Positions 44,547 through 53,611 of a DNA stretch of 64,000 bases are shown here, one piece after another (within the stretch, counting starts at the first letter, position 1; each line of letters opens with the position of its first letter). The DNA comes from Paramicrobacterium agarici. Its GTDB lineage: Bacteria > Actinomycetota > Actinomycetes > Actinomycetales > Microbacteriaceae. The notes under the pieces were generated by a model. The model was given only the letters and a program-made list of their open reading frames with translations, searched no databases and was not told the DNA's origin. Position numbers and translations under genes: made by a program. The stretch covers positions 2,294,001-2,358,000 of the forward strand of contig NZ_PDJE01000001.1 in the NCBI RefSeq assembly GCF_002563955.1, given 5' to 3'.

Positions 44547-44617
44547 CGCATGTGCGGTAGCGTGCGATCCGCGCCATGGCGGGGGACGTCTCATTCGCGT
44601 AACGGCAGCGCGTCCTT

Positions 44618-44647
44618 TTGACACGCTGTGAAATCCCGCCGTATCGT
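44618..44647 (+). promoter_or_regulatory. Promoter of the amino-acid ABC transporter
   Basis: A consensus -35 TTGACA (44618-44623) is followed after 18 nt by -10 TATCGT (44642-44647). The start would fall near 44654, leaving a 42-nt leader. Confidence 0.65.
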
Positions 44648-44695
44648 ACTCAGCACGGACCCCCAAACGAGGACATTCCCTCACGAAAGGTACAC

Positions 44696-45493
44696 GTGAC
44701 AAACAAGAGAAGACTGCTTGCCGGCGGAGCGATGGTTGCTTCGCTCGCGTTGATGACGGGCCTGACGGCGTGTTCCAGCGGAGGTGGCGCCGACGAGGAC
44801 GCACCGCTTGAAGATTCCTACGTCGTCGCGACCGACACGTCGTTCGTGCCGTTCGAGTTCAAGGAAGGCGGCGAGTACGTCGGCTTCGATATCGATCTGA
44901 TCAATGCGATCGCAGATGAGGCCGGCTTCAAGGTCGACTTGAAGACCACGAACTTCGATGGAATCATTCCAGGACTCCAGACTGGAACGTTTGACATTGC
45001 GATCGCGGGCATCACGATCAAGCCAGAGCGTGCCGAGAAGGTCGACTTCTCTGACCCGTACTACAAGTCAGGTCTGCGAATTGGCGTGCCTGTTGACAAC
45101 GAGGACATCACCAGCGTTGAGGACCTCGCGGGCAAGAACATCGCGACGCGACTTGGCTCGACGAGCGCCGACTACATCAACAACAACATTGATGGCGCCA
45201 AGGCCCAGACCTTCGAGCAGCTCGACCAGGCGTACCTTGCCGTGCAGAACGGCACGTCAGACGCGATTCTCTACGACGCTCCGAACGTGGCGTACTACAT
45301 CAAGACGAAGGGCGAGGACAGCCTCAAGATGGTCGGCGACCTGCTTGAAGCGCAGGATTACGGCATCGCGATGGCTCAGGGCAACGAGAACCTCGTCAAG
45401 GCCGTCAACGAGGCGCTTGCCACCATCAAGGAGAACGGCACATACGACGAGATCTACAAAAAGTGGTTTGGTGAGGCCCCGCCGAGCGAGTAG
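44696..45493 (+). CDS. Polar amino-acid ABC transporter substrate-binding lipoprotein
   Basis: A 265-residue family 3 solute-binding protein. The signal peptide ends in lipobox LTAC (residues 21-24), so it should be lipidated by Lgt. The mature part has the SBP_bac_3 features FVPFEFKEGGEYVGFDIDL and ITIKPERAEKVDFSDPYY, like glutamine or glutamate binders. The Arg of the latter and FDIDL usually hold the ligand carboxyl and amino groups. GTG 44696 follows an AAAGG site. The ligand cannot be named with certainty. Confidence 0.92.
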   Translation: MTNKRRLLAGGAMVASLALMTGLTACSSGGGADEDAPLEDSYVVATDTSFVPFEFKEGGEYVGFDIDLINAIADEAGFKVDLKTTNFDGIIPGLQTGTFDIAIAGITIKPERAEKVDFSDPYYKSGLRIGVPVDNEDITSVEDLAGKNIATRLGSTSADYINNNIDGAKAQTFEQLDQAYLAVQNGTSDAILYDAPNVAYYIKTKGEDSLKMVGDLLEAQDYGIAMAQGNENLVKAVNEALATIKENGTYDEIYKKWFGEAPPSE

Positions 45494-45527
45494 ACCAGCG
45501 ACGTCGGAATACAACATCACATGATCA

Positions 45528-45564
45528 GCAACGGGCACGCAGGGAGCTTCCCCGTGCCCGTTGC
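45528..45564 (+). promoter_or_regulatory. Intercistronic hairpin between binding protein and permease
   Basis: GCAACGGGCACG (45528-45539) pairs perfectly with CGTGCCCGTTGC (45553-45564). An inner GGGA/TCCC helix sits above a two-base bulge. There is no T-run after it, so partial termination or 3'-end protection of the upstream mRNA is more likely than full termination. Confidence 0.7.
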
Positions 45565-45579
45565 CTGTGAGAGGCACAC

Positions 45580-46251
45580 ATGATTATTCATACGGCTACA
45601 TTCGATTGGCTCGGCGTCGTGGAATTCCTTCCGCAGCTGTTCGTCGGTCTGTATTACACGCTCCTCGTCTCGATCGTCGGCTTGCTCATCGGCTTCGTCC
45701 TCGGAGCGATCTTCGGTCTCGGGAGAATCTCGCGAAACAAGATCCTCTACGGAGCAGCAACCGTCTACGTCGAAGTCTTCCGCGGGGTGCCGATCCTTAT
45801 TCTGGCGATCTGGGTCTTCTACGCACTGCCCATGTTGCTCGGATTCAACATTGCCCCGCTCATCGCCGGAATCATCTCCATCGGCCTGAACTCCGGTGCC
45901 TACATCGCCGAAGTGGTTCGCGGCGCTGTTCAGTCGGTCGAGAAGGGCCAGATGGAGGCCGGTCGATCCTTGGGAATGAGCCACCACTACACGATGCAAT
46001 ACGTGGTCTGGCCTCAAGCCTTCAAGCGCATGATTCCCCCGCTGGGCAATCAGTTCATCGTGAGCATCAAGGACACCTCTGTGTTGTCCGTGATTCTCGT
46101 GCCCGAGCTGGTCTTCCAGGGCCGACTCGTCGTGGCGAGCCACTTCAACGCTCTTGAGATCTACACGACCGTTGCGGTCTTCTACCTCATCGTCACGATA
46201 ACGCTGTCCAAGGTGCTCAACATCACCGAGAAGAGGCTGACATACTCATGA
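45580..46251 (+). CDS. Amino-acid ABC transporter permease
   Basis: A 223-residue HisM/GlnP-type permease with five predicted helices. The conserved coupling loop reads [20 protein letters not shown], and [14 protein letters not shown] is typical of the family. GAGAGG at 45569-45574 is the ribosome-binding site. Only one permease is encoded, so it probably works as a homodimer. The stop overlaps the ATPase start (ATGA). Confidence 0.93.
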   Translation: MIIHTATFDWLGVVEFLPQLFVGLYYTLLVSIVGLLIGFVLGAIFGLGRISRNKILYGAATVYVEVFRGVPILILAIWVFYALPMLLGFNIAPLIAGIISIGLNSGAYIAEVVRGAVQSVEKGQMEAGRSLGMSHHYTMQYVVWPQAFKRMIPPLGNQFIVSIKDTSVLSVILVPELVFQGRLVVASHFNALEIYTTVAVFYLIVTITLSKVLNITEKRLTYS

Positions 46252-46973
46252 TCATTCACGTTGCGGATCTGCATAAGAAGTTCGGAGACAACGAGGTTCT
46301 CAAGGGGATCAACTGCGATGTTGAGCCTCAGGAGGTTGTCTGCATCATCGGCCCGAGTGGCTCAGGAAAGAGCACTCTCCTGCGTTGCCTGAACATGCTC
46401 GAAGACATCACGAGCGGCGAAGTGGTCATTGACGGCCAGAGCCTCACGGACAAGAGCACGGACATCAACGCTGTCCGTACCGAGATCGGCATGGTCTTTC
46501 AGCAGTTCAACCTCTTTCCGCACAAGTCCGTCATCGAGAACATCACGCTCGCGCCGCTGAAGGTACGCAAGCTTTCGCCCTCAGCAGCACGCGAACGCGC
46601 GCTTCGGCTCCTCGACAAGGTCGGACTCGGCGATAAGGCTGACGCGTACCCCTCGCAGCTGTCCGGCGGGCAGCAGCAGCGCGTTGCCATTGCGCGCGCT
46701 CTCGCCATGGAACCGAAGATGATGCTCTTCGACGAGCCGACGAGCGCGCTCGATCCCGAGCTCGTGGGCGAGGTTCTCTCCGTCATGAAGCAACTCGCCC
46801 TCGAGGGAATGACGATGGTCGTGGTCACACACGAGATGGGCTTCGCGCGTGAGATGGGTGACCGCGTGCTCTTCATGGACGACGGCTACGTGGTCGAAGA
46901 GGGCTCCCCAGAACAGATCTTCGACGCCCCTCAGAACGAACGCACGAAGGCGTTTCTCGACAAGGTTCTCTGA
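46248..46973 (+). CDS. Amino-acid ABC transporter ATP-binding protein
   Basis: A 241-residue GlnQ/HisP-type ATPase. Walker A is GPSGSGKST, the signature LSGGQQQR, and Walker [14 protein letters not shown], with the switch His in VVTHEM. It powers the permease just upstream. The gene ends 49 nt before the converging thioesterase gene. Confidence 0.95.
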   Translation: MIIHVADLHKKFGDNEVLKGINCDVEPQEVVCIIGPSGSGKSTLLRCLNMLEDITSGEVVIDGQSLTDKSTDINAVRTEIGMVFQQFNLFPHKSVIENITLAPLKVRKLSPSAARERALRLLDKVGLGDKADAYPSQLSGGQQQRVAIARALAMEPKMMLFDEPTSALDPELVGEVLSVMKQLALEGMTMVVVTHEMGFAREMGDRVLFMDDGYVVEEGSPEQIFDAPQNERTKAFLDKVL

Positions 46974-46984
46974 GGCAGCAGCTT

Positions 46985-47019
46985 CGAATGGCCCGTCCGG
47001 CTTCCGGTCGGGCCATTCG
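46985..47019. terminator. Bidirectional hairpin between converging genes
   Basis: CGAATGGCCCG (46985-46995) pairs with CGGGCCATTCG (47009-47019), with an inner CCGG/CCGG helix. It lies between the converging ABC ATPase and thioesterase genes and may end transcripts from both sides. No strong T-run is seen. Confidence 0.65.
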
Positions 47020-47022
47020 GCA

Positions 47023-47445
47023 TTATGAGCCTGGGCGTTCCTTGATCAGATTCGTGATGCGCACGGTTGAGCATCGACGACCGTGCTCATCGGAGATCTC
47101 GATCTGGTGCACGGTCATGCTCCGCCCGAGGTGAATCGGCGTGCACACTCCCGTGACGGTGCCCGACGTTGCCGCGCGCGTGTGCGTTGCATTGATGTCC
47201 ACGCCGACGGCGAGACGTTCCTCGCCTGCATAGAGGTTCGCCGACATCGAACCAAGCGATTCGCCGAGAACGACGTACGCGCCGCCATGCAGAAGCATCG
47301 CCGGCTGCGTATTGCCCTCGACGGGCATCGTCGCGACAGCGCGGTCCACGCTGAACTCTGTGATCTCGATGCCCATCTTCTCGGCAAGGGCGCCTAATCC
47401 GCGCTTGCGCACGTATTCGAGGGAGTCGGATGCTGTCTGGCTCAT
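47023..47445 (-). CDS. Hotdog-fold thioesterase (PaaI-like)
   Basis: A 140-residue single hotdog domain. MLLHGGAYVVLGESLGS is the helix that carries the catalytic region of the PaaI/YdiI group, and VGVDINATHTRAATSGTVTG is a central strand pair. Such enzymes hydrolyse acyl-CoA. The substrate cannot be told from sequence. ATG at 47445 (minus) follows AAGG with about 6 nt of spacing. It is divergent from polA, a frequent pairing in Micrococcales. Confidence 0.88.
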   Translation of the reverse strand: MSQTASDSLEYVRKRGLGALAEKMGIEITEFSVDRAVATMPVEGNTQPAMLLHGGAYVVLGESLGSMSANLYAGEERLAVGVDINATHTRAATSGTVTGVCTPIHLGRSMTVHQIEISDEHGRRCSTVRITNLIKERPGS

Positions 47446-47492
47446 GAACACCTTCGCGTTCTCGTTCCCGCACCGATGTCGTCGGTGACTTG

Positions 47493-47498
47493 TAGGCT
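47493..47498 (+). promoter_or_regulatory. -10 element for a leaderless polA transcript
   Basis: TAGGCT lies 7 nt before the polA GTG. No ribosome-binding site is seen. Confidence 0.58.
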
Positions 47499-47505
47499 GG
47501 GACCT

Positions 47506-50157
47506 GTGTCGGACAACGAAAAGCCTACCCTGCTCGTCATCGATGGCCACTCGCTCGCGTTTCGCGCGTTCTACGCGCTGCCCGTCGACAGCTTTCAGAA
47601 CAGCGAGGGGCAGCACACCAACGCGATTCACGGGTTCATCGCGATGCTGCTCAATCTTCTGAAGAACGAGAAGCCGACACATATCGCGGTTGCCTTCGAC
47701 ATCTCGCGCTACTCATTCCGCACGCGCGAGTACCCGGAGTACAAGGGCACGCGAGGCGAGACCCCTCCCGAGTTCATCGGGCAGATTCCGCTTCTTCAAG
47801 AAGCCCTCAAGGCGATGAACATCACCACGATCTCCATCGAGGACTTCGAGGCAGACGACATTCTCGCGACGCTCTCGGTCCGCGGCACAGACAGCGGATA
47901 CCGCGTGCTCGTCGTCTCGGGCGACCGCGACACCATTCAGCTCGTCAACGATGACGTGACTCTGCTCTACCCATCGCGCCAGGGAGTCTCCGACCTCACA
48001 CGCTACGACCCGGCGAAGGTCAAAGACCGTTATGACATCGAGCCGCACCAGTACCCCGAGATCGCGGCGCTCGTCGGTGAGACGAGCGACAACCTTCCCG
48101 GCGTGCCCAAGGTGGGGGAGAAGACCGCGATCAAGTGGTTGCATCGCTTCGGCAGCCTCGACGAGATCATCGCGCACGCCGACGAAATCACGGGCAAGGT
48201 CGGCGAGAGCTTCAGAGAGCACAAAGACAACGCCGTGCGCAACCGCCGGCTCAATCGTCTCGTGACCGATGTCGAGCTCCCGTGCGAGCTCGACTCGCTC
48301 GAGAAGCAGCCGATCGATCAAGGGGCGGTTCGCGAGGTCTTCGCCAAGCTGGAGTTCCGCACGCTTCTCGATCGCGTCATGAAGCTCGAGGGCGTCGAGA
48401 ACGCTGAGCCTGCCGCGCCGGAGATCACGGCTCCCGAGGCACAGAACCTCCTCGATGAAGAACTCGCCGCGTGGTTGAGCCGCCAGTCGACCTCGAGCGA
48501 ACACGGCATTGCCGTCTCCGTCGAAATCGCCGACGGCCGTCCCACGGGCATTGGACTCGCGAGCGCGACCGAGTCCGTCGCTCTCGCATGGCAGCCGGAG
48601 CGCGCAGATTATGCTCCGTTCGAGACGTGGCTCGCTGACGCGAGCGCCCCGAAGGTGATGCATAGCGGCAAGCAGCAGCTCAAGGCGCTGCGAAGCGCAG
48701 GGCTCACCGTCAACGGCCTCGCATTCGACACGTTCGTTGCAGGATGGCTGCTGCGCCCGGGCGGTCAAGACAAGACGCTTGCTGACCTCGTGCTGCGCTA
48801 CCTCGACGAAAAACTTCCCGAGGCAGATCCGAATCAGCTCGTCCCCGCCATCGAGCCCTCGTCGGCCGCCGCTCTTGCCTGGTACACCCACCGCCTCGTC
48901 GACCCGCTTCTCCAACGCCTCGACGAGGGCTCCACTCGAGTGCTCCGCGACATCGAAATGCCGATCGTCGACGTGCTCGCGACCGTCGAAGCCCGAGGAG
49001 TGGCCGTCGACCGACAGCACCTTGATGAGCTCTCGGACTCGCTCGGCGCGACCGCTCGCGATCTGGCGCAGAGGGCGTTCGCCGAAATCGGACGCGAGAT
49101 CAACCTCGGATCTCCCAAGCAGATTCAAGAGGTTCTGTTCGAACAGCTCGAGATGCCGACAACACGTGCGACAAAAACGGGCTATTCGACGGATGCTGCG
49201 TCCCTCGCCGATCTTCAGGCCTCGCACCCGCATCCGTTCCTCGGTCTGCTTCTCGAGCATCGCGATGCAACCAAGCTGCGCCAGATTGTGGACTCGCTCG
49301 TGAAGGCAATCGCAGATGACGGTCGCATCCACACGTCGTACGTGCAGACGGGGACCTCAACGGGACGCATCTCGTCGACCGATCCCAATCTGCAGAATAT
49401 TCCCGTTCGCACGCAGACGGGGCGGCACATTCGCGAGGCCTTCCGCGTGGGCGACAGCCACGACAGCCTGCTCACGGCCGACTACTCCCAGATCGAGATG
49501 CGCATTATGGCCCATCTATCCGAGGACCCGGGACTCATCGAGGCGTTTCGCACGGGGGAGGACCTTCACCGGTTCGTGGGCGCCCGCATCTTCGGCGTCG
49601 AGCCTGCCGACGTCACCTCTGAGATGCGCGCAAAGGTCAAGGCGATGTCGTACGGCCTCGCCTACGGGCTGAGCGCTTTCGGGCTGTCACGGCAGCTGCG
49701 CATCGACAACAAAGAGGCGAAGCAGCTCATGTCTGACTACTTCGAACGCTTCGGCGCCGTGCGCGACTACCTGCGCAACGTCGTCGAGCAGGCGAAGGTC
49801 GACGGCTACACGACGACGATCTTCGGCCGACGTCGTCCGTTTCCCGATCTCAAGAGCCCCAATCGCACGCTGCGGCAGAATGCCGAGCGGGCTGCTCTCA
49901 ACGCACCCATCCAGGGCTCCGCCGCCGACATCATCAAGATCGCAATGATCAACATCGAGAGCGACATCCGTGAGGCCGAGCTCACGAGCCGCATGCTGAT
50001 GCAGGTGCACGATGAACTCGTCTTCGAGGTGAGCGACGGCGAGCACGACGAGCTTGAGCGCATCGTGCGCACCCGCATGGGGGACGCCGCAAACCTCAGC
50101 GTTCCCCTCGACGTCCAGGTCGGGTACGGCCCGAACTGGGACGCCGCGGCGCACTGA
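47506..50157 (+). CDS. polA: DNA polymerase I
   Basis: An 883-residue Pol I. The 5'-3' exonuclease occupies residues 1 to about 290 (LLVIDGHSLAFRAFYALP, DRDTIQLV). The middle domain keeps the fold but has lost the exonuclease acids: the DxE motif region reads IAVSVEIADG, so proofreading is probably absent. The polymerase motifs are A DYSQIEMRIMAHL, B KAMSYGLAYG with Tyr716 at the E. coli Phe762 position, and C QVHDEL. Roles are Okazaki fragment processing and repair synthesis. GTG 47506 is chosen because homology starts there. Confidence 0.97.
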   Translation: MSDNEKPTLLVIDGHSLAFRAFYALPVDSFQNSEGQHTNAIHGFIAMLLNLLKNEKPTHIAVAFDISRYSFRTREYPEYKGTRGETPPEFIGQIPLLQEALKAMNITTISIEDFEADDILATLSVRGTDSGYRVLVVSGDRDTIQLVNDDVTLLYPSRQGVSDLTRYDPAKVKDRYDIEPHQYPEIAALVGETSDNLPGVPKVGEKTAIKWLHRFGSLDEIIAHADEITGKVGESFREHKDNAVRNRRLNRLVTDVELPCELDSLEKQPIDQGAVREVFAKLEFRTLLDRVMKLEGVENAEPAAPEITAPEAQNLLDEELAAWLSRQSTSSEHGIAVSVEIADGRPTGIGLASATESVALAWQPERADYAPFETWLADASAPKVMHSGKQQLKALRSAGLTVNGLAFDTFVAGWLLRPGGQDKTLADLVLRYLDEKLPEADPNQLVPAIEPSSAAALAWYTHRLVDPLLQRLDEGSTRVLRDIEMPIVDVLATVEARGVAVDRQHLDELSDSLGATARDLAQRAFAEIGREINLGSPKQIQEVLFEQLEMPTTRATKTGYSTDAASLADLQASHPHPFLGLLLEHRDATKLRQIVDSLVKAIADDGRIHTSYVQTGTSTGRISSTDPNLQNIPVRTQTGRHIREAFRVGDSHDSLLTADYSQIEMRIMAHLSEDPGLIEAFRTGEDLHRFVGARIFGVEPADVTSEMRAKVKAMSYGLAYGLSAFGLSRQLRIDNKEAKQLMSDYFERFGAVRDYLRNVVEQAKVDGYTTTIFGRRRPFPDLKSPNRTLRQNAERAALNAPIQGSAADIIKIAMINIESDIREAELTSRMLMQVHDELVFEVSDGEHDELERIVRTRMGDAANLSVPLDVQVGYGPNWDAAAH

Positions 50158-50181
50158 TTGCACGCACAGCGCGTGCGCCCA

Positions 50182-50187
50182 TACGCT
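50182..50187 (+). promoter_or_regulatory. -10 element for a leaderless DUF885 transcript
   Basis: TACGCT lies exactly 6 nt before ATG 50194 in the short gap after polA. Confidence 0.52.
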
Positions 50188-50193
50188 CGAGAC

Positions 50194-51873
50194 ATGACTG
50201 CACAACAGAAGAGGATGCCCTCTGCGATCGACGCGATCGCCGAATCCTGGGTCGACACGCTCGTCGACTTGGAACCCACGATCGGTACGTATATCGGCCG
50301 GAATGAGGCGAACGACCGCTTCGCCGACTACTCGCCGACAGGAATCGAGCGAGAGCGCGAGGCTCTTCTGGCAGCGAGAGCGTTACTCGACGTGCAGTTG
50401 CCCGTGGACGATGTGGATGCTGTGACGAAGGCGGATCTTGGTCGAGAACTCGATCTGTCGATTGAGACGCTCGACGCCGAGCTTCCGCTGCGCAACCTCA
50501 ACGTCATCGAGTCGCCGACCCAGGAGATTCGCGAAGCATTCGACCTCATGCCGACCGCGACCGTCGAAGACTGGGCAACGATCTCAGCGCGGCTCAGCCG
50601 CGTTCCCGAGGCGATCGACGGCTACCTCGACACGCTGAAGCTGGGCATCGAGCGCGGCGTCACGCCGGCACGGCGCCAGGTTCGTGAGGTCGCCGCTCAA
50701 GCGCGCAAGGTCGCAGCATCCGATGGATTCTTCACCTCATTCGCCTCTACTGCCGCCCCGACAACAGGGGACCTGCCTGCCGCGCTCACCGCAGATCTGC
50801 GGCAGCGCGCCCGATTCGCGAGCGAGGCATATGCGCGACTCGCGGCATTTCTCACCGACGAGCTCGCGCCGGTCGCGACGGAGCGCGACGCGATCGGCCG
50901 CGATTTGTACGAGCTGACGTCCCGGCAGTTTCTCGGAGCGAAGATCGATCTCGACGAAACGTACGAGTGGGGCATTGACGAGCTTGCTCGCATGGTCGAC
51001 GAGCAGGAGACGATCGCGCGTCAGATCAAGCCGGGGGCATCGGTGCTCGACGCAATCGCGCACCTCGACGGCGACCAGAGCCGTAAGCTCCACGGCACCG
51101 ACGCGCTGCAGAGATGGATGCAGGCGACGAGCGACAAGGCCGTCGCTGATTTGGCGCAGTCCCACTTCGACATCCCTGACGAGATCAGGACGATCGAGTG
51201 CATGATCGCTCCGACGCAAGAAGGCGGCATCTACTACACGGGGCCGACGGACGACTTCTCGCGACCTGGAAGAATGTGGTGGTCAGTGCCCGAAGGGGTC
51301 ACGGAATTCGACACATGGCGCGAGCTCACGACCGTGTACCACGAGGGGGTACCCGGGCATCACCTGCAGATTGGGCAGGCGGTGTACAACCGTGACTCGC
51401 TCAACTCGTGGCGACGCCTGCTCGCGGGAACGTCGGGGCACGCTGAGGGATGGGCCCTGTACGCTGAGCGCCTCATGCAGCAGCTCGGCTACCTCGACGA
51501 CCCGGCTGACCGGCTCGGGATGCTCGACGGCCAGCGCATGCGCGCAGCGCGCGTCGTTCTCGACATCGGCGTGCATCTCGAGAAGCAGCTGCCTGACGGG
51601 TCGGGCGCGTGGACGGCGGACTACGCGTTCGACTTCATGAGCCGCAACGTGAACATGAACGAAGGTTTCGTCCGCTTTGAAGTGAATCGCTATCTCGGCT
51701 GGCCCGGGCAGGCACCGTCGTACAAGGTCGGCCAGCGCATCTGGGAACAGCTTCGAGACGACGCCGCGGCGCGCGCCGACGGCGCATTCGACATCAAGGA
51801 CTTCCATCGGCGCGCTCTCGCGCTCGGAGGCGTCGGACTCGACACGCTGAAGGACGCACTCGCCCAGGGATGA
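50194..51873 (+). CDS. DUF885 family protein (putative zinc peptidase)
   Basis: A 559-residue DUF885 protein. The motif TVYHEGVPGHHLQIG contains an HExxxGHH-like metal site and GHAEGWALYAE holds a later Glu. Both are typical of the family, whose members are thought to be zinc-dependent carboxypeptidase-like enzymes. There is no signal peptide, so it is probably cytosolic. ATG 50194 is preferred over TTG 50158 because a -10 element sits 6 nt before it. The substrate is unknown. Confidence 0.88.
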   Translation: MTAQQKRMPSAIDAIAESWVDTLVDLEPTIGTYIGRNEANDRFADYSPTGIEREREALLAARALLDVQLPVDDVDAVTKADLGRELDLSIETLDAELPLRNLNVIESPTQEIREAFDLMPTATVEDWATISARLSRVPEAIDGYLDTLKLGIERGVTPARRQVREVAAQARKVAASDGFFTSFASTAAPTTGDLPAALTADLRQRARFASEAYARLAAFLTDELAPVATERDAIGRDLYELTSRQFLGAKIDLDETYEWGIDELARMVDEQETIARQIKPGASVLDAIAHLDGDQSRKLHGTDALQRWMQATSDKAVADLAQSHFDIPDEIRTIECMIAPTQEGGIYYTGPTDDFSRPGRMWWSVPEGVTEFDTWRELTTVYHEGVPGHHLQIGQAVYNRDSLNSWRRLLAGTSGHAEGWALYAERLMQQLGYLDDPADRLGMLDGQRMRAARVVLDIGVHLEKQLPDGSGAWTADYAFDFMSRNVNMNEGFVRFEVNRYLGWPGQAPSYKVGQRIWEQLRDDAAARADGAFDIKDFHRRALALGGVGLDTLKDALAQG

Positions 51874-51892
51874 CCGCGGGAAAAGCTGCCGT

Positions 51893-51941
51893 TTGATTCG
51901 GGCGTGCATACCCCGCTAAGATAGAGTGTCACTTTTGTGAC
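51893..51941 (+). promoter_or_regulatory. rpsA promoter with hairpin at the transcript start
   Basis: TTGATT (51893-51898) and TAAGAT (51917-51922) are 18 nt apart, a good promoter. Just after it, GTCAC (51928-51932) and GTGAC (51937-51941) flank TTTT and would form a hairpin at the extreme 5' end of the mRNA, or an operator. About 80 nt of leader follow. Confidence 0.65.
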
Positions 51942-52021
51942 GTCCTATCCGCCTGCCCACTGCGCACGACAAACACGCGTCGCGGGCCCGACCATATGTC
52001 CACCCTGGAGCATTTACTTAT

Positions 52022-53464
52022 ATGACAACCGCAACGACCGCCAAGCAGGTCGCCATCAACGACATCGGATCTGCTGAAGATTTCCTGGCAGCGGTCGAAA
52101 AGACACTGAAGTTCTTCAATGACGGTGACCTCATCGAGGGCACCGTGGTGAAGATCGACCGCGACGAGGTCCTCCTCGACGTCGGCTACAAGACTGAGGG
52201 TGTTATCCCCTCCCGCGAACTTTCCATCAAGCACGACGTCGATCCGACAGAGGTCGTCGAGGTCGGCGACAGCGTTGAAGCGCTCGTTCTCCAGAAGGAG
52301 GACAAGGAGGGTCGCCTCATCCTGTCGAAGAAGCGTGCTCAGTACGAGCGCGCCTGGGGTGACGTCGAGAAGATCAAGGAATCCGACGGCGTCGTGACTG
52401 GACAGGTCATCGAGGTCGTCAAGGGCGGCCTGATCGTCGACATCGGCCTCCGCGGCTTCCTTCCCGCATCGCTCATCGAGCTTCGCCGCGTGCGCGACCT
52501 GACGCCGTACCTCGGCCAGGAGCTCGAGGCGAAGATCCTCGAGCTCGACAAGAACCGCAACAACGTGGTTCTGTCTCGCCGCGCTCTGCTCGAGCAGACG
52601 CAGTCCGAGAGCCGCACCTCGTTCCTGAACAACCTTCACAAGGGTCAGGTCCGCAAGGGAATCGTCTCGTCGATCGTCAACTTCGGTGCGTTCGTCGACC
52701 TGGGTGGAGTGGACGGTCTCGTTCACGTTTCCGAGCTCAGCTGGAAGCACATCGAGCACGCCTCGGAGGTCGTTGAGGTGGGCCAGGAGGTCACCGTCGA
52801 GATTCTCGAGGTCGACCTGGACCGCGAGCGCGTCTCGCTGTCGCTCAAGGCGACGCAGGAAGACCCGTGGCAGGTGTTCGCCCGCACTCACGCGATTGGA
52901 CAGATCACTCCGGGCAAGGTGACGAAGCTCGTTCCGTTCGGCGCATTCGTTCGCGTTGCCGACGGCATCGAGGGCCTCGTGCACATCTCGGAGCTCAGCT
53001 CGAAGCACGTCGAGCTCGCCGACCAGGTCGTTTCCGTCGGCCAGGAGGTCTTCGTCAAGATCATCGACATCGATCTTGAGCGTCGCCGCATCTCGCTGAG
53101 CCTCAAGCAGGCCAACGAGGGCGTCGACCCCGAGGGCACCGAGTTCGACCCCGCCCTCTACGGCATGGCCACGGAGTACGACGACGAGGGGAACTACAAG
53201 TACCCCGAGGGCTTCGACCCCGAGACCAACGAGTGGAAGGAAGGCTTCGAGACCCAGCGCGAGAAGTGGGAGCAGGACTACGCTGCAGCCCAGGCTCGTT
53301 GGGAAGCTCACAAGAAGCAGGTCGCAGCCGCTCTCGCCGACGAGTCCGATGTCGAGGCACCCGCGGCAGCATCGAACTACGCGGGAGACGCGAACTCAGC
53401 GGGAACCCTCGCCGACGACGCTTCGCTCGCGGCTCTTCGCGAGAAGCTTTCGAACACCAACTAA
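52022..53464 (+). CDS. rpsA: 30S ribosomal protein S1
   Basis: A 480-residue S1 with four S1 OB-fold repeats (starting about residues 35, 122, 207 and 292; for example GTVVKIDRDEVLLDVGYKTEG and GIVSSIVNFGAFVDLGG). An acidic tail rich in Glu, Trp and Ala follows. Four repeats, rather than the six of E. coli, is the actinobacterial form. It helps load structured mRNA. Its presence alongside many leaderless genes is worth noting, because leaderless mRNAs do not need S1-assisted initiation in the usual way. Confidence 0.97.
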   Translation: MTTATTAKQVAINDIGSAEDFLAAVEKTLKFFNDGDLIEGTVVKIDRDEVLLDVGYKTEGVIPSRELSIKHDVDPTEVVEVGDSVEALVLQKEDKEGRLILSKKRAQYERAWGDVEKIKESDGVVTGQVIEVVKGGLIVDIGLRGFLPASLIELRRVRDLTPYLGQELEAKILELDKNRNNVVLSRRALLEQTQSESRTSFLNNLHKGQVRKGIVSSIVNFGAFVDLGGVDGLVHVSELSWKHIEHASEVVEVGQEVTVEILEVDLDRERVSLSLKATQEDPWQVFARTHAIGQITPGKVTKLVPFGAFVRVADGIEGLVHISELSSKHVELADQVVSVGQEVFVKIIDIDLERRRISLSLKQANEGVDPEGTEFDPALYGMATEYDDEGNYKYPEGFDPETNEWKEGFETQREKWEQDYAAAQARWEAHKKQVAAALADESDVEAPAAASNYAGDANSAGTLADDASLAALREKLSNTN

Positions 53465-53475
53465 TCACTGACACA

Positions 53476-53518
53476 CCGAGGGTCGGCTCAGCACGTGCTG
53501 AGTCGACCCTCGGCTTTT
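53476..53518 (+). terminator. Strong intrinsic terminator after rpsA
   Basis: A 17-bp stem (53476-53492 with 53497-53513, one G-T pair) with an ACGT loop is followed by CTTTT. Confidence 0.92.
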
Positions 53519-53611
53519 CCAATCGCCGACTGAGGAATTCTCCCTGCTAGTGTTTTCACATACTGTTCCATGCCGAGTCATCCTCGGCTTCCGACAAGCT
53601 CAAGGTGCGCA

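Noticed and set aside
47713..49332. 539-residue minus-strand open frame inside polA
   Set aside because: Antisense to an intact polA with no recognisable sequence. Long antisense frames are common at this G+C content.
51929..53311. 460-residue minus-strand open frame opposite rpsA
   Set aside because: Repeats of Leu/Val/Asp mirror the four S1 repeats of rpsA. No independent start signals.
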